DNA of 64,000 nt from an uncultured Pelagibacteraceae bacterium (GCA_902633185.1 CACPFN010000002.1:55158-119157); one strand, 5' to 3'; shown: positions 44,099-52,882, counted from the stretch's first letter. Numbers and translations are program-made. Notes: a model not told the origin generated them from the letters alone.

Positions 44099-44857
44099 TT
44101 ATCTTCTTTGACCAAACAATCTTAAAAGCATTATAAATAAATTTATAAAATCTAAGTATAATGTTAAAGCTCCCATAACAGCTTTCTTGCCGATTACTTC
44201 ACCTGAATCTGATGCTGCGTACATGTTCTTAATTTTTTGTGTATCGTATGCAGTTAATCCAACAAATATAAGAACCCCAATGATTGAAATAGCAAAGTAC
44301 ATCATTGACGATTTTAAGAAAATATTTACTAAAGACGCGATTATAATACCGATCAAACCCATCATTAAGAATGATCCAAATTTTGTGAGGTCTCTTTTAG
44401 TTGTGTAACCATATATACTCATAGCTCCAAATGTTGCTGAAGATATGAAAAATACTCTCGTCACACTAAGTCCTGTGTAAACTAATAAAATTGATGATAG
44501 TGATAAACCCATCAAGGCTGCAAAAATCCAAAAAGTAGTTTGAGCTTTTGAAGAACTCATTTTATTTATCCCAAAACTCATATAAAAAACAATTCCGAGA
44601 GGAGCTAACATAACCACCCATTTCAATCCTGATAGATAAATTGCATTTCCGAACTCAGTTAAAGCAACTATTGATCCACTTGCATCTGTAACTACTGACA
44701 TTTTAAAAGATAACAATGCAATGATTCCCGTTAGCAAAACTCCAGTTGCCATGTAGTTGTAAACTTTAAGCATGTAGGCTCTAAGGCCTTCATCCATCAC
44801 AACAGCTTTTTTTGCTGTCGTTGATCTATTTAGAATATTGTCTCTATTGAATTCCAT
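44099..44857 (-). CDS. Bax inhibitor-1 / YccA family membrane protein
   Basis: 252 residues from MEFNRDNILN; an in-frame ATG 12 codons upstream is less likely because relatives begin close to this point. Seven hydrophobic helices follow a polar N-terminus (TAKKAVVMDEGLRAYMLKVYNYM). Late motifs are FVGLTAYDTQKIKNMY near 212 and ALTLYLDFINLFIMLLRLFG at the end, the family signature. Bacterial members are pH-sensitive calcium leak channels or FtsH modulators; the role here is not shown. Confidence 0.9.
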   Translation of the reverse strand: MEFNRDNILNRSTTAKKAVVMDEGLRAYMLKVYNYMATGVLLTGIIALLSFKMSVVTDASGSIVALTEFGNAIYLSGLKWVVMLAPLGIVFYMSFGINKMSSSKAQTTFWIFAALMGLSLSSILLVYTGLSVTRVFFISSATFGAMSIYGYTTKRDLTKFGSFLMMGLIGIIIASLVNIFLKSSMMYFAISIIGVLIFVGLTAYDTQKIKNMYAASDSGEVIGKKAVMGALTLYLDFINLFIMLLRLFGQRR

Positions 44858-44929
44858 AATTAAATATATAGTAATAAATTTTAAATTTTTCAAGCAGTCA
44901 AAATATAGGTAACAAATACTTAATATTTA

Positions 44930-45964
44930 ATGAATTATAAAAAATTAGGAACAACTGATATAGATATTAGCACAATTTGTCTCGGCACCATGACTTGGGG
45001 TGAACAAAATAGCCAAGAAGAGGCCTTCGAACAAATGGATTTCTCACTAGAAAATGGGGTTAATTTTTGGGATACAGCGGAACTTTATGCGGTACCTCCT
45101 AAAGCTGAAACTTTTGGTCATACAGAGACGATCATTGGAAATTGGTTTGAAAAAACAAAAAAAAGAAAAGATGTGATACTTGCAACTAAAGTTTGTGGCC
45201 CTGCAAGAGATTATATTAGAAATGGTGAAAATAGTTTTGTAGGGAAGAATCTCGAAACTGCACTTCATAACAGTCTTAAAAGACTTAAAACTGATTATAT
45301 AGATTTATATCAGCTTCATTGGCCAGAAAGAAATGTAAACAATTTTGGGAGACTTGGTTATGTGCATAAAGAAAATGAATGGAATAAATTCGAAGACGTG
45401 TTGGTTGAATTACAAAAGTATATTGAGCAAGGTAAAATTAGACATGTAGGTTTGTCTAATGAAACTCCTTGGGGTGTTATGAATTATCTCAAACTCTCAA
45501 AAGAAAAGAGTTTGCCAAGAATGATGTCCATACAAAATCCCTATAGTTTATTAAATAGGTCATATGAAGTTGGATTAGCTGAGGTGTCTATAAGAGAAAA
45601 TATTGGCTGTTTATCTTATTCTCCTTTAGCCAGTGGTTTTTTAAGTGGTAAATATAGAAATAAGCAATTTCCAAAAGGATCTCGGATGGAAAGAGATTGG
45701 GATTTTTGGACAAGATATCGAAAACCAAATACTAACGAAGCTGTTGATGAGTATTTTAATATTAGTGAAAAATACAACATTGATATGAGTCAAATGTGTA
45801 TTAAATTTTGTGAGATACAGGATTTCATGTCTAGCGTTATTATTGGTGCAACAACAATGGAGCAGTTGAAAACAAATATAGAAAGTGTAAAAGTGAATCT
45901 TGATAAAGAAATAATTAATGAAATTAATGAAATTCAAAAAAAATATCCAAATCCATGTCCATAA
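44930..45964 (+). CDS. Aldo/keto reductase (Tas-like)
   Basis: 344-residue NADPH-dependent reductase. Catalytic Asp and Tyr in NFWDTAELYAVPP near residue 46, Lys in VILATKVCG near 84, His in YIDLYQLHWPERN near 122. YSPLASGFLSGKYR near 228 and a C-terminal SVIIGATTMEQLKTNIES near 302 bind cofactor. Resembles E. coli Tas; the substrate is unknown. The next gene starts 10 bases before its end. Confidence 0.92.
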   Translation: MNYKKLGTTDIDISTICLGTMTWGEQNSQEEAFEQMDFSLENGVNFWDTAELYAVPPKAETFGHTETIIGNWFEKTKKRKDVILATKVCGPARDYIRNGENSFVGKNLETALHNSLKRLKTDYIDLYQLHWPERNVNNFGRLGYVHKENEWNKFEDVLVELQKYIEQGKIRHVGLSNETPWGVMNYLKLSKEKSLPRMMSIQNPYSLLNRSYEVGLAEVSIRENIGCLSYSPLASGFLSGKYRNKQFPKGSRMERDWDFWTRYRKPNTNEAVDEYFNISEKYNIDMSQMCIKFCEIQDFMSSVIIGATTMEQLKTNIESVKVNLDKEIINEINEIQKKYPNPCP

Positions 45965-46455
45965 TTTTTAAAATAATTTTTTTTATTCTCTTTTTGGGAT
46001 CAACTTCTTATTCAGAAGAATTAAATAAAATAGGAACATTTAAAGACTGGGATGCAATTGTTGTTACTAATGGGGATAGTAAAGTATGTTTTGCTCAATC
46101 TAAACCTGTTCTTCAATCTCCTAAAAAAAATGATAGAGATGCAAGATTATTTGTAACTTTTAGACCATCAGAAAAAATTAAAGACGAAGTAAGCACAACC
46201 TCAGGCTATGAGTACAACAGTCAAAATTCAATTACAGCTAGCTCTGGCAAATCAAAATATAAATTTGATATAGCTCAGGATAATTTTGCATGGATTTCAA
46301 GTAATAAAATTGAAAAAAAAGTTGTTAGCAGAATGAAAAAGGCTTCAAGATTAATGGTTACTGGATATAATAAATCTGGTTCTCAAACAATTGATCATTA
46401 TTCTTTGATGGGCTTCACTAAAGCATATAACGCGGCTAAAAAAAGCTGTAGTTAA
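45955..46455 (+). CDS. IalB-family (invasion-associated locus B) periplasmic protein
   Basis: 166 residues: signal peptide to about residue 20 (ILFLGSTSYSEE), then IGTFKDWDAIVV, a cysteine in SKVCFAQSKPVLQSPKK, DARLFVTFRPSEKIKDEVS and a second cysteine at the C-terminus. These match the IalB family, common in alphaproteobacteria and not a sign of virulence. The two cysteines may form a disulfide. Function is unclear. It lies 3 bases before argG. Confidence 0.78.
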   Translation: MSIIFKIIFFILFLGSTSYSEELNKIGTFKDWDAIVVTNGDSKVCFAQSKPVLQSPKKNDRDARLFVTFRPSEKIKDEVSTTSGYEYNSQNSITASSGKSKYKFDIAQDNFAWISSNKIEKKVVSRMKKASRLMVTGYNKSGSQTIDHYSLMGFTKAYNAAKKSCS

Positions 46456-46458
46456 ATA

Positions 46459-47643
46459 ATGAAATCAAAGAAAAAGATAGTTCTTGCCTATTCTGGAGGT
46501 TTGGACACATCAATCATATTAAAATGGTTACAGGAAAATTATGATGCAGAAGTAATTTGTTATACTGCAGACATTGGTCAAGAAATAGATAGAAATAAAA
46601 TTTTCAGAAACGCAAAAAAACTTGGCGTAAAAAATATTATTATTCAAGATCTAAAAGATATTTTTGTAAAAGATTATGTTTATCCAATGATTAGGGGCCA
46701 TGCAATATATGAGGGTGTTTATTTGCTTGGAACCTCAATTGCTAGACCTTTAATAGCCAAAGATCAAATTAGAATTGCTAAAAAATTTAATGCCTATGCT
46801 GTGTCTCATGGATCAACAGGAAAAGGAAATGATCAAGTAAGATTTGAGTTAGGTTATCATTATTTTAGTTCTAAAATAAAAGTTATTGCGCCTTGGAGAA
46901 TTTGGAAGCTGAAATCTAGATCAGATCTAATTAATTATGCAAAAAAAAATAAAATTGAAATACCTAAAGACAAGAAAGGAGCGCCACCTTTTTCAGTAGA
47001 CGATAATATTTTTCACACATCAACAGAAGGAAAGTTGTTAGAAAATCCAAAAAACTCTGCACCTGACTTTATCTTTCAAAGAACGGTATCCCCAGAAAAA
47101 GCACCTAATAAATCTTCAATTGTAAAAATAGACTTTAAAAGTGGAGATCCGATTGCAGTGAATGGGAAAAAATTATCTCCATCTAAATTGCTTGGAAAAT
47201 TAAACGACATAGCTGGAAAAAATGCTGTTGGAAGAGTTGATCTAGTAGAAAATAGATTTATCGGTATAAAATCAAGAGGTGTATACGAAACACCAGGCGG
47301 AACTTTATTAATGCACGCTCATAGGGCTATAGAGTCTGTTACACTTGATAAAGATACAATGCATAAGAAAGAAAAAATTATGCCTAGATATGCGGAACTG
47401 ATTTACAATGGATATTGGTTTTCTAAAGAGAGATTTAAATTACAAAGAATTGTAGATCTTAAGAGAAGTAAAGTTAATGGATCAGTTAAATTGAGGTTAT
47501 ATAAAGGCAATGTTATTATTCATTCAAGAATAACTAAAAGTTCAGCTTATTCTATGAAAAAAGTTTCATTTGAGGAAAATAAAACTTTTAATAAGTCAAA
47601 TGTTGAAAGATTTATTAATTTTCATAAGAAAAAATTAAAATAA
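46459..47643 (+). CDS. argG: Argininosuccinate synthase
   Basis: ATP-dependent condensation of citrulline and aspartate, the penultimate step of arginine synthesis. 394 residues, normal. PP-motif LAYSGGLDTSIILKWL at residue 9, CYTADIGQEID near 36, SHGSTGKGNDQVRFE near 116 with nucleotide and citrulline contacts, and GRVDLVENRFIGIKSRGVYE near 255. Start ATG 3 bases after the IalB-like gene. argH is not adjacent. Confidence 0.97.
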   Translation: MKSKKKIVLAYSGGLDTSIILKWLQENYDAEVICYTADIGQEIDRNKIFRNAKKLGVKNIIIQDLKDIFVKDYVYPMIRGHAIYEGVYLLGTSIARPLIAKDQIRIAKKFNAYAVSHGSTGKGNDQVRFELGYHYFSSKIKVIAPWRIWKLKSRSDLINYAKKNKIEIPKDKKGAPPFSVDDNIFHTSTEGKLLENPKNSAPDFIFQRTVSPEKAPNKSSIVKIDFKSGDPIAVNGKKLSPSKLLGKLNDIAGKNAVGRVDLVENRFIGIKSRGVYETPGGTLLMHAHRAIESVTLDKDTMHKKEKIMPRYAELIYNGYWFSKERFKLQRIVDLKRSKVNGSVKLRLYKGNVIIHSRITKSSAYSMKKVSFEENKTFNKSNVERFINFHKKKLK

Positions 47644-47649
47644 AATATC

Positions 47650-48792
47650 ATGAATTTTGAACCAAGTCGGGCGCAAGCCACCAATAAACTAGATAATTTT
47701 GTTGAAAATAATCTTTCTGAATATTCAAGATTGAGAAATTTTGATTTTGGTCCAGATAAAAGATCAAATATATCTTGTATTTCTCCATATATATCTCATG
47801 GAATATTAAATGAGTTAGAAGTTATAGATAAAGCCTTAAAGAAATTTTCATTTTCTAAAAACGAAAAATTTATTCAGGAGGTTTTGTGGCGCACTTATTG
47901 GAAAGGATGGTTAGAATTAAGACCTAATGTATGGACAGATTACATAATTGAACTAAAAATTATAAGAGAAAAATACAAAGATAATAAAGATTATTTAAAT
48001 GCCATTGATGGAAATACAAATATAGAATGTTTTAATGAATGGATTAAAGAATTAAAAGAATTTAATTACCTTCATAATCATACAAGAATGTGGTTTGCCA
48101 GTATCTGGATTTTTACTTTAAATTTACCTTGGCAATTAGGAGCTGAATTTTTTATGAAGCATCTCTATGATGGAGATGCAGCATCTAATACATTGGGATG
48201 GAGATGGGTTGCTGGGATACAAACACAAGGTAAACATTATTTGGCAAGTGAATGGAATATAAAAAAATTTACCAATAACAGATTTAATAACATTAATTTA
48301 AATGAAAATGCACCACCTAAAGTTAGCGAGAAAATATACAAGGCTGTCTTAAAAGATTTTAGTAATCCAGTAAGTTTGGATGAGCAAAATTTAATTATTT
48401 TTGATAATAATCTTTCTTTTGAATTGACTGATTTCAAAGACCATAAATTTAAAAAGATTTATTTAGTTAATAATAATAACGACAGTAGAAATATTAAACT
48501 TAGTGAAAAAACAGTGAAATTTAAGACTGATTTAATTCAGGATCAAAAAAGAAGGTTGGATGAAAAATCTTTGGATTGTAAAATTATTGATATTGGCAAC
48601 CTTAAAACAATTGAGAATAGTTATTTTTTATATCCTTGTGTTGGAGAAAACTTAGATTTTTTAACTTCTCAAGGAATAAATAATATAAAATTTCTATATC
48701 GTAATTTAGACCGAAGTTCTTGGAAATATTGCAATAAAGGTTTTTTTAATTTCAAAAAGTATATACCAACTATAATTAAAGAATTTTTTTAA
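47650..48792 (+). CDS. Short photolyase/cryptochrome-like protein, FAD domain first
   Basis: 380 residues. From the very start it aligns by eye with the helical FAD-binding domain of photolyases: YSRLRNFDFGPDKRSNIS near 26, ISPYISHGIL near 47, FIQEVLWRTYWKGWLE near 75, NHTRMWFASIWIF near 142, and DGDAASNTLGWRWVAG at 175. The usual N-terminal alpha/beta antenna domain is missing. Residues about 243-380 form another alternating hydrophobic/charged alpha/beta-like region (QNLIIFDNN, KKIYLVNN, NIKFLYRN). It lies 7 bases after argG. Either a short photolyase-like protein or a rearranged photolyase; DNA repair by blue light is inference. Confidence 0.8.
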   Translation: MNFEPSRAQATNKLDNFVENNLSEYSRLRNFDFGPDKRSNISCISPYISHGILNELEVIDKALKKFSFSKNEKFIQEVLWRTYWKGWLELRPNVWTDYIIELKIIREKYKDNKDYLNAIDGNTNIECFNEWIKELKEFNYLHNHTRMWFASIWIFTLNLPWQLGAEFFMKHLYDGDAASNTLGWRWVAGIQTQGKHYLASEWNIKKFTNNRFNNINLNENAPPKVSEKIYKAVLKDFSNPVSLDEQNLIIFDNNLSFELTDFKDHKFKKIYLVNNNNDSRNIKLSEKTVKFKTDLIQDQKRRLDEKSLDCKIIDIGNLKTIENSYFLYPCVGENLDFLTSQGINNIKFLYRNLDRSSWKYCNKGFFNFKKYIPTIIKEFF

Positions 48793-48833
48793 AGAACTAT
48801 TGTAAATTATCAAAATTATGAGATAACAATAAT

Positions 48834-49064
48834 ATGAATAACCCACAAGTTCTTGAAATTATTGAAAATCTTAAAGGCAGAAGGAATTACGAAGAAAAGA
48901 AAGCTTCAAAATTAGGTTTCAACTCTCTTTACGCATACATTGAAAATAAAATATTAAAAGAGAAAGAAGCTGAAGCAGCAAGAATTCTTGAACAAACAGC
49001 CCCTAAAGAAGAAGTGATTGAAGAAAAAAAATCAGAGAAAAAGACAAGTTGTTCTTGTTGTTAA
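48834..49064 (+). CDS. Small protein with C-terminal Cys motif, unknown
   Basis: 76 residues; I do not recognise the family. N-terminal helix (NPQVLEIIENLKGRRNYEEK), a middle part with ASKLGFNSLYAYIENK, a charged Glu/Lys linker, and the tail KTSCSCC, three cysteines in the last four positions. The end may bind a metal or be acylated. It stands 41 bases after the photolyase-like gene and ends one base before the convergent beta-helix gene stop. Codon use looks like its neighbours and composition is coherent, so it is probably real. Confidence 0.65.
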   Translation: MNNPQVLEIIENLKGRRNYEEKKASKLGFNSLYAYIENKILKEKEAEAARILEQTAPKEEVIEEKKSEKKTSCSCC

Positions 49065-49065
49065 T

Positions 49066-50454
49066 CTATTTTAGCTGGACACCTTCAGCATCAATACCAT
49101 CAAACAACTGAGAATTAACAATTTTTATAATACCAGATCCAACATCTTCTTGCACTGCCTCTAATCCAGTTTTATCACTATCATCATTGGTGTTTGTAAT
49201 TGTACTTTCAATAAACGCTCTCACATCACCTACACCTTCCTCTTCAAGCACAATTCCTTTACCACCATTTTTTACAGCAATTACACCATCAATACTTGCT
49301 ATAACTGAACCATCATCTTCTTCAGAATTTTTAAAACCATCGTCTGTGTTATTTATAGAAATAGTGTTGTTGATAGTTAAAAATATATCACCATTATTTG
49401 CTTCATCAAAATCTAAACCTTCGTCTAAATTTCCATTTATAAATGAGTTATTAATGGTAACAACTAAATTTCCGGGACCAGCTTCATCAATATCAAAACC
49501 ATCATCTAAATCTATGCCAAATTCAAATTCTTTAACAAAACCAGAGTCATACAAATCAACTTCTCTCTCAAAACATCTATCATCTGGGGTACCCTTAATC
49601 TTTCCAGGTATACTGTCTTCTTTTCTCACATTATCATCAAATTCACCTTCATCTTGTTTGGGCATAAATGGTTTTAAAAGTTTTGGATCACAATATGCTC
49701 CATTTAAAACAAAAGATGAATTATTTACTGTAGCATTAACATTTCCAGCATTACCTTCATCTAACTCAACTCCATCCGCACCAACAAGAGTAAACAGAGA
49801 GTTACTTGCTTTGAAATCGATATCACCAATGCCTCTTTCATCAATCCTAAATCCATCCGCATCAAATCTTCCATTTCCTACATTACTAATTGTTAAATTA
49901 TCAACTACAACTTTAATGGAAGCATCTGAACCTTCTCCCCCACCGCCTTGTCCACCACCACAGTCATCGGCTAGACTGCAGTCAGAAATATGAATTCCAT
50001 GACTGGCAACATCGTTAACAGAAACGTTATTTAAAATTACATTTACTAAACCTTTTTGGTCGTCTCTAACATCTACAAATATACCTTTGCCCCATCCTCC
50101 TTTTTTAATACTAAATCCACCTACTCCATAAAAATTTAAATTAGATATTGTAAGGTCAGCACCATTTGAAATAAAGAGGAGTGTTTGATTTTGGGTAGTT
50201 TTAATAGACTGTCCTGACCCTACTATATCTAGGGGTTGTAGTCCTGTATATTCTAAAGTTGAATTAATAATTATTTCATCTTCAGTTGTAATTAATATTT
50301 TTGATGATTCTTTACTTTTAGATGCCTTTAAAAGTGCATGCCTTAGACTTTCAGGACCAGAATCTTTTGAATTTTTGACATTAAATGTTTTTGCTAGAGA
50401 TTGTGAACTGTTGAAAAGTATTAATAATAGAATTAGTACTAAATTTCTTTGCAT
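49066..50454 (-). CDS. Secreted acidic repeat protein, beta-helix-like
   Basis: 462 residues with signal peptide MQRNLVLILLLILFNSSQSLA. The start after it (DSGPESLRHALLKA) is the motif seen in many parallel beta-helix surface proteins. The body is a run of irregular repeats of about 30-40 residues around DxGxDxDE...GxxxxTINNSxI.N (for example DEGLDFDEANNGDIFLTINN near 345). Asp and Glu are frequent, Lys low, and a glycine-rich loop CGGGQGGGGEG lies near residue 165 beside possible disulfide cysteines. Likely periplasmic, outer-membrane or extracellular; the acidic repeats could bind calcium. No catalytic motif is evident. Confidence 0.78.
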   Translation of the reverse strand: MQRNLVLILLLILFNSSQSLAKTFNVKNSKDSGPESLRHALLKASKSKESSKILITTEDEIIINSTLEYTGLQPLDIVGSGQSIKTTQNQTLLFISNGADLTISNLNFYGVGGFSIKKGGWGKGIFVDVRDDQKGLVNVILNNVSVNDVASHGIHISDCSLADDCGGGQGGGGEGSDASIKVVVDNLTISNVGNGRFDADGFRIDERGIGDIDFKASNSLFTLVGADGVELDEGNAGNVNATVNNSSFVLNGAYCDPKLLKPFMPKQDEGEFDDNVRKEDSIPGKIKGTPDDRCFEREVDLYDSGFVKEFEFGIDLDDGFDIDEAGPGNLVVTINNSFINGNLDEGLDFDEANNGDIFLTINNTISINNTDDGFKNSEEDDGSVIASIDGVIAVKNGGKGIVLEEEGVGDVRAFIESTITNTNDDSDKTGLEAVQEDVGSGIIKIVNSQLFDGIDAEGVQLK

Positions 50455-50524
50455 GAAAAATTTATAATTTAAATAAGATACAAAATTATTTCAGAAAGAT
50501 TAAATAATTATTAAAATTAAATTC

Positions 50525-50653
50525 TTAGTTGTTCTTTGAACATTTCTTAGAACAATATTTCACTTTATCCCAGTTTAATTTCCATTTTTTTCTCCAAGTA
50601 AAAGGTCTCTTACATACAGGGCAAATTTTTGTGGGTAAATTTTCTTTTCTCAC
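50525..50653 (-). CDS. DUF2256 zinc-ribbon-like small protein (42 aa)
   Basis: A 42-residue gene with GTG start whose first base is the last base of the upstream TAG (TAGTG), so it is coupled to the photolyase gene. The product begins MRKENLPTKICPVCKRPFTW and continues with RKKWKLNWDKVKYCSKKC. Two CxxC/CxxxC pairs and the Trp pattern match DUF2256, which is often found beside or fused to DPRP-type cryptochrome/photolyase genes. It probably binds zinc; role unknown. It is below common gene-calling length limits. Confidence 0.85.
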   Translation of the reverse strand: MRKENLPTKICPVCKRPFTWRKKWKLNWDKVKYCSKKCSKNN

Positions 50654-52143
50654 TATGCAGTATTTTGTTTAATAAATTTTTCTGCCTCAGCTAAAATTAA
50701 TTTTTTTCTATCAAGTTTCATTTTATCGAAAATTCTAACCATCATAGAAAGTCTAGGATTTTTTAAAAAGAAGGCTCTATTTCTATTTATGAATCTCCAA
50801 TAAAGACCATCCATGGTATTGCACCATTCTCCTTTTTTAAAATCCATCATTTTCATGAAATAAGCGGAGCCGCAAATATATGGTTTTGTTGCAAATATTC
50901 CTCCATCACTGAAAAGCCCCATTCCATAAACATTCGGGACCATTACCCAGTCAGAGGAATCCACAAACATTTCCATAAACCATTTGTAAACATACGTTGG
51001 CTTAACTTCACATAAATTCATTATGTTTGATAAAATCATTAACCTTTCAATATGATGTGACCAACCATAATTCACTGCATTTTTAATAGCATAATCTAGA
51101 GGTGGTAATCCTGTTGTTCCTGCGTACCATGAGTTTTTCATTTTTCTATTTTGTTTAAAAAAATTTCTAGTTTCCATTTCTTTTGAATAGCTTTGATATA
51201 TTCCCCTCATAAATTCTCTCCACCCGATTACTTGACGAATATAACCCTCTAAGGAATTTAATTTTATTTTATTTTTGTTGTGAAAATCTAAAACTTTTTT
51301 AATTATAAATTCTGGAGTGATAAGACCTAAATTGATGTAAGGACTTAAAGCACTATGAAATAATATATTGTCTTTCTGATCAACTGCATCTTCATAGTCC
51401 CCAAATAAATTTGATTTCTCTTTAATAAAAAAATTTAATAATTTAATTACATCATCATATTCCGTAGCAAACCAAAAGTCTTTCGTATTACCTGGGTGAC
51501 TTTTAAAATTTTTATCAATTAAAATTTTTAGTTTTTTGGTATGAACAGTCTCAGTAATTTTAGGAAATTTGGGTATAGATATATTTTTTGGAAGTTTATT
51601 TCGATTTTCTTCGTCAAAACTCCATTTGCCTCCTTCTGGATTACCATCTTTTTTCATGAGTATATCCAAATCTCTTCTAGTCTCTTTATAAAAAACTGCC
51701 ATAAAAGGTTTTTTTGATTTCGATAAATAGTTTTTAAATTTTGCTCTAGAATTTAAAAACATTGGTGTTTGAATAATATTCCATTTAATTTTTTCCTTTT
51801 TTAAAAAATTGGTAATTTTATTTTCAAAAAACTTATCCTCAATTTCGAAACTTGAAATTTCTTTTATTTTTTTTGCTTTAATTATTTTTTTTAATTTTTC
51901 TGTGTAATCCAGTTTGAAAGACTTATCTTCGATCGAAGAATATTCTAATTTAAATCTATTTTTTTTTAGTCTATCTGCGTGAGATCGCATGCAAGATAAG
52001 AACAATAATATCTTTTGTTTATGATGCTTTTCGTATGTACAAAGCTGATAATCTTCAGCCATAAAGAAAATGTGGTCTTTTCTGTACTTTTCAAGATATT
52101 TTTCTGAGAAAAGCTGATTTCCAAGTAGAAAAAATAATTTCAT
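50653..52143 (-). CDS. DPRP-type cryptochrome/photolyase family protein
   Basis: 496 residues of the deoxyribodipyrimidine-photolyase-related family, whose characterised members (PhrB/FeS-BCP type) repair 6-4 photoproducts. N-terminal Rossmann domain: KLFFLLGNQLF at the start, FMAEDYQLCTYEKHHKQK near 27, FLSCMRSHADRL near 48. FAD domain: EGYIRQVIGWREFMRGIYQSY near 298, NYGWSHHIERLMILSNIMNL near 358, WVMVPNVYGMGLFSDGGIFA near 397. The [4Fe-4S] ligands of that group are not complete: cysteines visible in the C-terminal part are at 378, 424 and 441, with no CxxC pair. Divergent from the SDR gene with 27 bases between starts. Confidence 0.9.
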   Translation of the reverse strand: MKLFFLLGNQLFSEKYLEKYRKDHIFFMAEDYQLCTYEKHHKQKILLFLSCMRSHADRLKKNRFKLEYSSIEDKSFKLDYTEKLKKIIKAKKIKEISSFEIEDKFFENKITNFLKKEKIKWNIIQTPMFLNSRAKFKNYLSKSKKPFMAVFYKETRRDLDILMKKDGNPEGGKWSFDEENRNKLPKNISIPKFPKITETVHTKKLKILIDKNFKSHPGNTKDFWFATEYDDVIKLLNFFIKEKSNLFGDYEDAVDQKDNILFHSALSPYINLGLITPEFIIKKVLDFHNKNKIKLNSLEGYIRQVIGWREFMRGIYQSYSKEMETRNFFKQNRKMKNSWYAGTTGLPPLDYAIKNAVNYGWSHHIERLMILSNIMNLCEVKPTYVYKWFMEMFVDSSDWVMVPNVYGMGLFSDGGIFATKPYICGSAYFMKMMDFKKGEWCNTMDGLYWRFINRNRAFFLKNPRLSMMVRIFDKMKLDRKKLILAEAEKFIKQNTA

Positions 52144-52170
52144 TAACTATATATAACCCTTTAAAAATTT

Positions 52171-52881
52171 ATGTCAGAAAAATATTTAGTAGTAGGTGCG
52201 ACAGGATCTATCGGATCTAATTTGGCCGAACAGTTACATGCAGCCGGTAAAGAAGTGCATTTAGTTGGTAGGGATGAAGAAAGAACAAAATCTTTGTCTG
52301 AAAAACTAAATTGTAAATATACAGTCTCTGATGTTTTAGAAAATGGATTTGTTGAAAAAATTAAGTCCGAAATAGATGATATCAAAGGTGTAGCTTATTG
52401 TGTTGGTTCAATTGATTTAAAACCTTTGAGAATGGTTTCAGAACAAGATTTTACAAAATGTATGAAACTAAATTTATATTCCGCAGTAGATTTAATTAAA
52501 GGTTATCAAGAAAGTTTAAAAAAAAATAAAGGATCGATTGTTTTGTTTTCAACTGTTGCTGCTCAAAGGGGTTTTACAAATCATGCAATTATAGCTTCAA
52601 CTAAAGCAGCTGTTGAAGGATTAACTGTTTCTTTAGCAGCAGAATTTGCTCCCAATATAAGAGTAAATTGCATCGCTCCAAGTTTAACTAATTCAAAAAT
52701 TGCAGAGCCAATGCTTAAAAATAAAGTTTTAGCTGATGGTATAGCAAAAGCCCATCCATTAAAAAGACTTGGAGAAGGTAAAGACTCAGCTTCGCTTGCA
52801 AAATTTTTAATAACTGAAGACAGTTCTTGGGTTACAGGACAAATTATTGCAGTCGATGGTGGTAGATCAAAACTTTCATAG
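52171..52881 (+). CDS. Short-chain dehydrogenase/reductase
   Basis: 236 residues. NAD(P)-binding motif LVVGATGSIGSNLAEQL at residue 5, an Arg after the second strand (LVGRDEERTKSL) favouring NADP, catalytic Ser in VLFSTVAAQRGF near 125, and an A-S-T-K-A-A segment (IASTKAAVEGL near 142) in which the usual Tyr of YxxxK is replaced: the sequence reads NHAIIASTKAA, so the canonical Tyr is Ile or absent. The end (SWVTGQIIAVDGG) is typical of FabG-like SDRs. Substrate unknown. The next gene starts two bases after its stop. Confidence 0.88.
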   Translation: MSEKYLVVGATGSIGSNLAEQLHAAGKEVHLVGRDEERTKSLSEKLNCKYTVSDVLENGFVEKIKSEIDDIKGVAYCVGSIDLKPLRMVSEQDFTKCMKLNLYSAVDLIKGYQESLKKNKGSIVLFSTVAAQRGFTNHAIIASTKAAVEGLTVSLAAEFAPNIRVNCIAPSLTNSKIAEPMLKNKVLADGIAKAHPLKRLGEGKDSASLAKFLITEDSSWVTGQIIAVDGGRSKLS

Positions 52882-52882
52882 A

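Noticed and set aside
45955..46455. IalB match as a virulence or invasion trait
   Set aside because: The family is widespread in free-living alphaproteobacteria and no host-interaction genes are nearby.
49187..49993. 268-codon plus-strand ORF opposite the acidic repeat gene
   Set aside because: Ser/Pro-rich shadow created by the Asp/Glu repeats of the real gene, with no signal or motif.
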